Source: Candidatus Sulfotelmatobacter sp. (GTDB lineage Bacteria; Acidobacteriota; Terriglobia; Terriglobales; Acidobacteriaceae). Taken from it: 64,000 bases of DNA. Numbering within the stretch: position 1 is the stretch's first letter; each line of letters starts with the position of its first letter. The notes beneath the pieces are model-generated. The model ran no database searches, was not told where the DNA came from, and was given only the letters and a program-made list of their open reading frames with translations. Positions 59,707 to 64,000 of the stretch are shown here, piece after piece. Position numbers and translations under genes: made by a program. The stretch spans positions 1-64,000 of the forward strand of contig JADGNQ010000010.1 of assembly GCA_017883385.1 (NCBI GenBank), read 5' to 3'.

Positions 59707-61083
59707 TCAGCGGCCAGCTATGCGTTTCCCGATCTGCTCGATTGCGTGCCCTTTCGCCCCTTTCATCTTAATCCCCAACAGCGCCGCTACCGTTGGTGCG
59801 ACGTCGAGATTGGAAATGTTTCCGAGCTGAATGCCTTTTGGAATGCCAGCGCCCCATGCAATGAAGATTGCTTGCATTTGGGGATCGGTGCTGAGGTAAC
59901 CATGAGTACCTGCGACTGGCACGCGGGTGATGAAGTCGCCTTCCGACTCGTTGCCGAACATATAGTCGGCCTTGGCGGCAAGCACGAGGTCGGGCGCCTG
60001 ATCGCTCTGCAATGGTGTCGGCAGCCCAAGTTTTGCGAAGTCCTCGACGCCATACACTCCTTCGACGCCTTCCACACCTGTAAACATATGGCGCAACTCG
60101 GGAACTAGATCGGCCCTCCGGGCGGGATCTGTCACGTATAGCATGGCGGTGCCTCCCTCGGGCATAACCCAGGCGTCGCCCTTCGGTGGTCCGGGCCCTG
60201 CCCTCAACAGGCCCTTCTCGCGCAAGAGAACATTGGCTTGGATCTTATTCTTGTACGTTCGGAATCCGTGGTCGGAAACGATGATTAGCGTCGCGTTGTC
60301 CGACAGGCCGGAGCGCTGAAGTACATCCACAATTTGCTTTACTTTGGCATCCAGAAACGCCATCGCAGTGAAGCTCGCGGCGGTCATGGGGCCATACTCA
60401 TGATTGGTGTCATCGAGCGTGAGCAAGTGAAAGAGAAGTAAGTTTGGTTTGTGTTTTTCCAGAATGTCTTCTGCTGCGGCTGTCCAGATTTCATCTTGCC
60501 AAGCTTGGCTACTGGCTTCAAACTTCCGCAACTCGTCCGGCGTGACGACTCCAGCCGAGATTAGCTCGCGCTCGATCACGCCGTCTGGATCGGGCAACTC
60601 CGGGAACTGCCACGTTATCGTCTTCGCCCGATAGATGGCGACCCAATCCACCTGCGCAGTCGTGAGCCCAGCTTCGTAGGCCGTGTCATAAATGGTCTGG
60701 GCATGAACCATCTGATCCTTGTCGCGCCAGGGTTCAATCGAGGGCTTCGCTCCGCCCTCGGGACGTACCAGCAAACCGTTATAGAGAACATGATGTTCAG
60801 ACGGTTCTACACCGGTCACGATGGCGGTGTGGTTCGGCCAGGTTACCGTTGGATTCACTGGCCGCATCGAAGTCGCGACCGCGCCTTCCCGCGCTAGCTT
60901 GCGCAGGGTGGGAATTGGAAGTCTGGGATCGTCCAGCGCGTACGCGGGAAAGCCGTCAAGACTGATAACCACCACGGTGCGGTGCTTATGTGTTTTTGTT
61001 TCTGCCTTCAGACAGGCCGGAAGCGCACAGGCGACCAATCCCAAGGCACAAAACCACCACAAAGGTTTGCCTCGCTCCTTCAA
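59707..61083 (-). CDS. Nucleotide pyrophosphatase/phosphodiesterase-like protein (AP superfamily)
   Basis: This 458-residue exported protein starts at TTG 61083 with GAGGAG upstream. Its N-terminus (LWWFCALGLVACALPAC) reads as a signal or lipoprotein peptide with Cys after LPA. It matches the ENPP-like branch: VVVISLDGFPAYALDDP (metal-binding Asp), PVNPTVTWPNHTAIVTG with the expected Thr nucleophile, LLLFHLLTLDDTNHEYGP (metal-binding Asp and His), LIIVSDHGFRTY and PVAGTHGYLSTDPQM (His). The metal-binding set is complete, so it is probably active on phosphodiesters or nucleotides. It lies downstream of the DUF5054 gene on the same strand, 64 bases away, and may be co-transcribed. Confidence 0.83.
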   Translation of the reverse strand: MKERGKPLWWFCALGLVACALPACLKAETKTHKHRTVVVISLDGFPAYALDDPRLPIPTLRKLAREGAVATSMRPVNPTVTWPNHTAIVTGVEPSEHHVLYNGLLVRPEGGAKPSIEPWRDKDQMVHAQTIYDTAYEAGLTTAQVDWVAIYRAKTITWQFPELPDPDGVIERELISAGVVTPDELRKFEASSQAWQDEIWTAAAEDILEKHKPNLLLFHLLTLDDTNHEYGPMTAASFTAMAFLDAKVKQIVDVLQRSGLSDNATLIIVSDHGFRTYKNKIQANVLLREKGLLRAGPGPPKGDAWVMPEGGTAMLYVTDPARRADLVPELRHMFTGVEGVEGVYGVEDFAKLGLPTPLQSDQAPDLVLAAKADYMFGNESEGDFITRVPVAGTHGYLSTDPQMQAIFIAWGAGIPKGIQLGNISNLDVAPTVAALLGIKMKGAKGHAIEQIGKRIAGR

Positions 61084-61147
61084 TGTCTCCTCGATTTCCG
61101 ACTAACCACAATTCCGCCCACCGATCTCGCATATCTCCAGCCACACC

Positions 61148-63235
61148 TCAGGCGTGGAGGAGAAACCGGAAATGCATATCTTCGCCGGACCACATGATGT
61201 AGTTGGTTCCCCAGGCATTGTTGAAGAGGTTGCAATGAATGCCGGCAGAGAGATCAGGCTGGCGGTTCGAAAAGGGCAAGGGCGACTTTGTCCCCAATGC
61301 CACTAGCGGCGAGTCCATGGTCTCGACAAAGAAGGTTCCGCTGTCATCCTTATAGCCGAATCCTTTCGAGAGTGCATGCATGTGACGATTCCCGGATGCG
61401 ACCACGTCCGATGGCGATACCGGCTGGCCCGATTTCTCCAGCATCCAGCCTGCGGGATCTGAGGCAATCGGCTGGAAGCTCAACCAGAGAGCCTCCGGAA
61501 GGCGTGTAGCCGGTTTCTGAAACCAGGAAAAGTTCAAATGGATCACCGGCTCCGAATTGGCAAACAGCATCTCCAGATACATCCTTTGCGGAAATGCTGC
61601 TCGCCCACTGCGCAGAGCTTCCGGATCATGAACCTCAAGACGTGCCACGAGGCGATGCCCTTGCTTGCCTTCCTCCACCTGGAGATCCGCGACGGATGGC
61701 AGCCACTCCTGGCTCTGCGCTCCAAAGCGCTCAATGTTGGGCTTTCCAAAATCCTTCTTGGCCCAATCTTCCTCGCTAACAACGTAACTGGCAAAGAAAC
61801 GTGAATAGTCTTGTTGCGACAGAGTCTGATAGGAAAAGAGGGCCAGTGGATGTTCGCTAGATGCCCATTCTCGCTTGGACTTCTTGTCACGCAGACGGTG
61901 AATGGCTCCCGTCTTTGGATCGATCCCCACAACGAAATGCGGAGTTTCGATCTCACCAGCAGTCGGGAATGGGTTAGGTTGCGCCAGCCGCGGCGGAACC
62001 GCTTCAAGACTTCGCACCGCCATCTGCGCCTGCTCACGCAATGGGGAAGGAAGCGCGGCGACCCCGGCAAAGAGGTCTTGACGTTTCTCCTGCCAGCTAA
62101 ACTGCACGACCCTATAGTTCTTGGTGTCGAGCATCGGGGCCAGATCGCTCGGGATGTAGTGATCGAAATCGAGCCAGGTCTTGGTATCCGTGCCCCAGGT
62201 GTGCTCAACCTCCAAGAGCAGATGGCGCAGCAGAGCGACGTCCGTCGCATCGCCAACGGAAAACTTTCCCCGAGCTAGCCAGTCCTGGCGTAGCCGGGCT
62301 ACCTCGCGATATCTGGCGAGTTTCAGAGGGTCGCTGGCGACACCGTGGATCCATGTGTCCCCAATTTCACTGGTCAGCACCGGAAGCGAGCCGCGATGAG
62401 GCTCGACCGCGTTTGCAATCTCGGTCAAGCTCGTTGGGACGATCTGGGCGTTTGGGAACCGGTCACTCAGAGTGGAGTAAGTTTCGTGAATCTCTTTCAG
62501 GGAGTGCGGTCCGCTGTTGTCATCGGCCACCACTATGGCGATAGCCACGTCCGAGTCTGGCACACGCACAACGTCACCGTACCCGTGGTGATACATCACT
62601 ATGAGTGCAGATCCGCCCGGATTCTTCCAAACGAACAAGGGAGGAACTTCCGCCGGCGTGCTCGCATCGTTCACACCAATATCCAGAAACTTCACGCCGT
62701 GCGCAGCCAACGGCGCAATCAATGCACGCGTGTGTCCGGGCACGTCGGTCATCTTGGCCCCGGTCGTACTTTTGCCAAAACGCCGGTCCAGCGTCTGCGA
62801 CAGGCCAATGGCTCCGGAGATCATCGACGCATCCATCAACTCGGTCTGCCATGTGAACGGAAGGGCATGCCACGCAATGTCGCCCGCCGAGATGGCCTTC
62901 TCCATTCGCTTGCGCTCCTCAGGCGTTGCCTGCTCCAGGTACTCGTAAAGCAGCCATGACCCCGTGGTCCATACGTAGCGTTGATTGCCAGACTCGCGGA
63001 GCTGGCTAGCAAGATCGATTGCCTTCGGGAAGTATTCCGCGAAATAACGGTGAACTACGGCTGTCTGCGTGTCGATAAAACCTGCGTCGAAATGGCACTT
63101 GAACATCACCAGGACGCGCTTCACTGCGGGATCGGGTGCTGGCGATGTGGACGGAGCCTGGAGCGCAAGCAATGCCGGCGCCTTCCACAATAAGGCGCTG
63201 CTCACAGCTGATTTTATGAACTCACGACGCCGCAC
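61148..63235 (-). CDS. Tat-exported DUF5054 protein, GH38-like
   Basis: This 695-residue protein begins MRRREFIKSAVSSALL, a twin-arginine-type signal. The N-terminal domain has VLVMFKCHFDAGFIDTQTAV, where the HxDxG-like FKCHFDAGF matches the metal site of GH38-type alpha-mannosidases. TTGSWLLYEYLEQATPEER, IAWHALPFTWQTELMDASM and MTDVPGHTRAL (possible catalytic Asp region) also fit. The beta-rich C-terminal half (HFVVGIDPKTGAIHRLRDKK) resembles the GH38 C-terminal domains. It lies between a GH30 and an ENPP-like gene on the same strand. A glycosidase role is likely, but the sugar is unknown. Confidence 0.75.
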   Translation of the reverse strand: MRRREFIKSAVSSALLWKAPALLALQAPSTSPAPDPAVKRVLVMFKCHFDAGFIDTQTAVVHRYFAEYFPKAIDLASQLRESGNQRYVWTTGSWLLYEYLEQATPEERKRMEKAISAGDIAWHALPFTWQTELMDASMISGAIGLSQTLDRRFGKSTTGAKMTDVPGHTRALIAPLAAHGVKFLDIGVNDASTPAEVPPLFVWKNPGGSALIVMYHHGYGDVVRVPDSDVAIAIVVADDNSGPHSLKEIHETYSTLSDRFPNAQIVPTSLTEIANAVEPHRGSLPVLTSEIGDTWIHGVASDPLKLARYREVARLRQDWLARGKFSVGDATDVALLRHLLLEVEHTWGTDTKTWLDFDHYIPSDLAPMLDTKNYRVVQFSWQEKRQDLFAGVAALPSPLREQAQMAVRSLEAVPPRLAQPNPFPTAGEIETPHFVVGIDPKTGAIHRLRDKKSKREWASSEHPLALFSYQTLSQQDYSRFFASYVVSEEDWAKKDFGKPNIERFGAQSQEWLPSVADLQVEEGKQGHRLVARLEVHDPEALRSGRAAFPQRMYLEMLFANSEPVIHLNFSWFQKPATRLPEALWLSFQPIASDPAGWMLEKSGQPVSPSDVVASGNRHMHALSKGFGYKDDSGTFFVETMDSPLVALGTKSPLPFSNRQPDLSAGIHCNLFNNAWGTNYIMWSGEDMHFRFLLHA

Positions 63236-63272
63236 GCTTTACCCCTTTTGCATTCACCCAAGATGAGTGGAA

Positions 63273-64000
63273 CTATTTCCAAACCAGCGTTGCGATCGAA
63301 TTCTCTTCTAGCGGAACCATGGCTGAGCTCAGTCCCTGATTGACCTGAATGGTTCGGGCGGCACCGAGATTCGTGAGTATCAGCACATTTTGGCCATCTA
63401 GGTTTTCAACCGCAATGTGGGCAAGATTGGCAGCCTGACTTTGCGACTCAAACCGTCGCGCCCCTCGCCGAATCGTTCGGGAAAAATGCGCCAGTGCCCA
63501 ATACTGACCGCTGCGAATAATCTCTTGCGTGTGGTAGTTGACGATCAAAATCCCCCCGCACGGATATGGTCCAATGTTGGGTTTGCCACGCTCATCGGTG
63601 GCCATGTTCCATGCCACTCCGGCACGACACCAGTTGTTGAGCACATCGGTATAGGTCTTGCTCCACTTTATCCAGTCGTCCTGATAATGCGGATCGTTAT
63701 AATCCGTGCTGCCTTCCGTATAATACATTTCCGCGTCAGGATGAGCGGCGTGCACTTTACTCATCATGCTAGGCTCGCCGGTGTAGGCGTGCCAGGCAAC
63801 TGAATTGGCGTACCTTCGGAAATCGGGATCGTCGAGTTCCGAGATCACCCGCCCCCAATACACATAGTTGTGATCAAGTATCCATATCTTGGTGGACGTA
63901 TTCGTCTTTTCGAACAGCGGCCCGAGGTGGTCGATGATGAACTCCATGTCGCACTCCTGCGACCAAGTACATGCGGGCATTTGACCGTGCTGGTCGGTAT
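63273..64000 (-). CDS. GH30-like glycoside hydrolase, C-terminal part (5' end beyond window)
   Basis: The frame is open to the window edge, so about 242 C-terminal residues are seen and the N-terminus is missing. CTWSQECDMEFIIDHLGPLFE and IWILDHNYVYWGRV match GH30 (glucosylceramidase/beta-1,6-glucanase type). VAWHAYTGEPSMMSKVHAA and EMYYTEGSTDYNDP contain the expected nucleophile Glu in YYTEGS. PYPCGGILIVNYHTQEII and the final beta-sandwich (NVLILTNLGAARTIQVNQ) complete the family pattern. It lies 37 bases upstream of the DUF5054 gene and probably shares its operon. The substrate is likely a beta-linked glucan or related glycoside. Confidence 0.8.
   Translation of the reverse strand, partial: TDQHGQMPACTWSQECDMEFIIDHLGPLFEKTNTSTKIWILDHNYVYWGRVISELDDPDFRRYANSVAWHAYTGEPSMMSKVHAAHPDAEMYYTEGSTDYNDPHYQDDWIKWSKTYTDVLNNWCRAGVAWNMATDERGKPNIGPYPCGGILIVNYHTQEIIRSGQYWALAHFSRTIRRGARRFESQSQAANLAHIAVENLDGQNVLILTNLGAARTIQVNQGLSSAMVPLEENSIATLVWK

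Noticed and set aside
1..64000. tRNA, rRNA, CRISPR array, insertion sequence or prophage genes
   Set aside because: No transposase, integrase, repeat-spacer pattern, cloverleaf-like tRNA sequence or rRNA stretch was seen on either strand.

Overview
The window looks like chromosome of a soil-type acidobacterium (Acidobacteriota, Koribacter/Terriglobia-like). The evidence is two very large TonB-dependent receptors with a carboxypeptidase-regulatory N-terminal domain, many exported glycoside hydrolases, CRTAC1/FG-GAP, TPR and alkaline-phosphatase-superfamily proteins, high GC content with long antisense shadow frames, and compact SD-led genes. This placement is inferred from gene content; no rRNA or tRNA gene is present. 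I see no insertion sequence, phage gene or CRISPR array.

Left part (1-9872): a carbohydrate locus. A truncated GH36-like gene points left. To its right are a TonB receptor with a well-formed promoter/operator and three exported TIM-barrel proteins, the middle one a recognisable spherulin-4/GH135-type enzyme. Facing them are glpK and glpF (9874-12238). Next is an almost complete arginine operon, argR-argC-argB-argF-argG-argH-NAGS (12449-18952). It is tightly overlapped, and ARG boxes cover the argR start codon. galK ends against it.

Middle (20230-41396): a sulfatase-like TPR protein diverges from an operon of two paralogous alkaline-phosphatase-superfamily proteins that flank a 69-residue protein and a membrane protein; a sulfotransferase-like gene follows. 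Then come a CRTAC1 protein, a GH3 glycosidase divergent from the second TonB receptor (with LacI-type operators between them), two TPR proteins, and a GH27 alpha-galactosidase followed by a FucP-type sugar permease.

Chemosensory block (42238-51319): cheA with two CheW domains, cheW, an OprB porin, one chemoreceptor, cheB, and a CheR-HDOD fusion with a strong internal ribosome-binding site. There is no cheY or cheD in the window. This is the most unusual architecture here.

Right part (51467-64000): an exported peroxiredoxin, a Gfo/Idh/MocA oxidoreductase plus sugar isomerase/epimerase, and, divergent from these, a ThuA-like protein, a diheme cytochrome with an inserted small barrel domain and a PQQ dehydrogenase. 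Together these could form a glycoside-oxidation module. The window ends with a BNR-like protein, a nucleotide-pyrophosphatase-like protein, a GH38-like DUF5054 protein and a truncated GH30 enzyme. The overall theme is scavenging of complex glycans (alpha-galactosides, amino-sugar polymers, beta-glycosides) plus environmental sensing.
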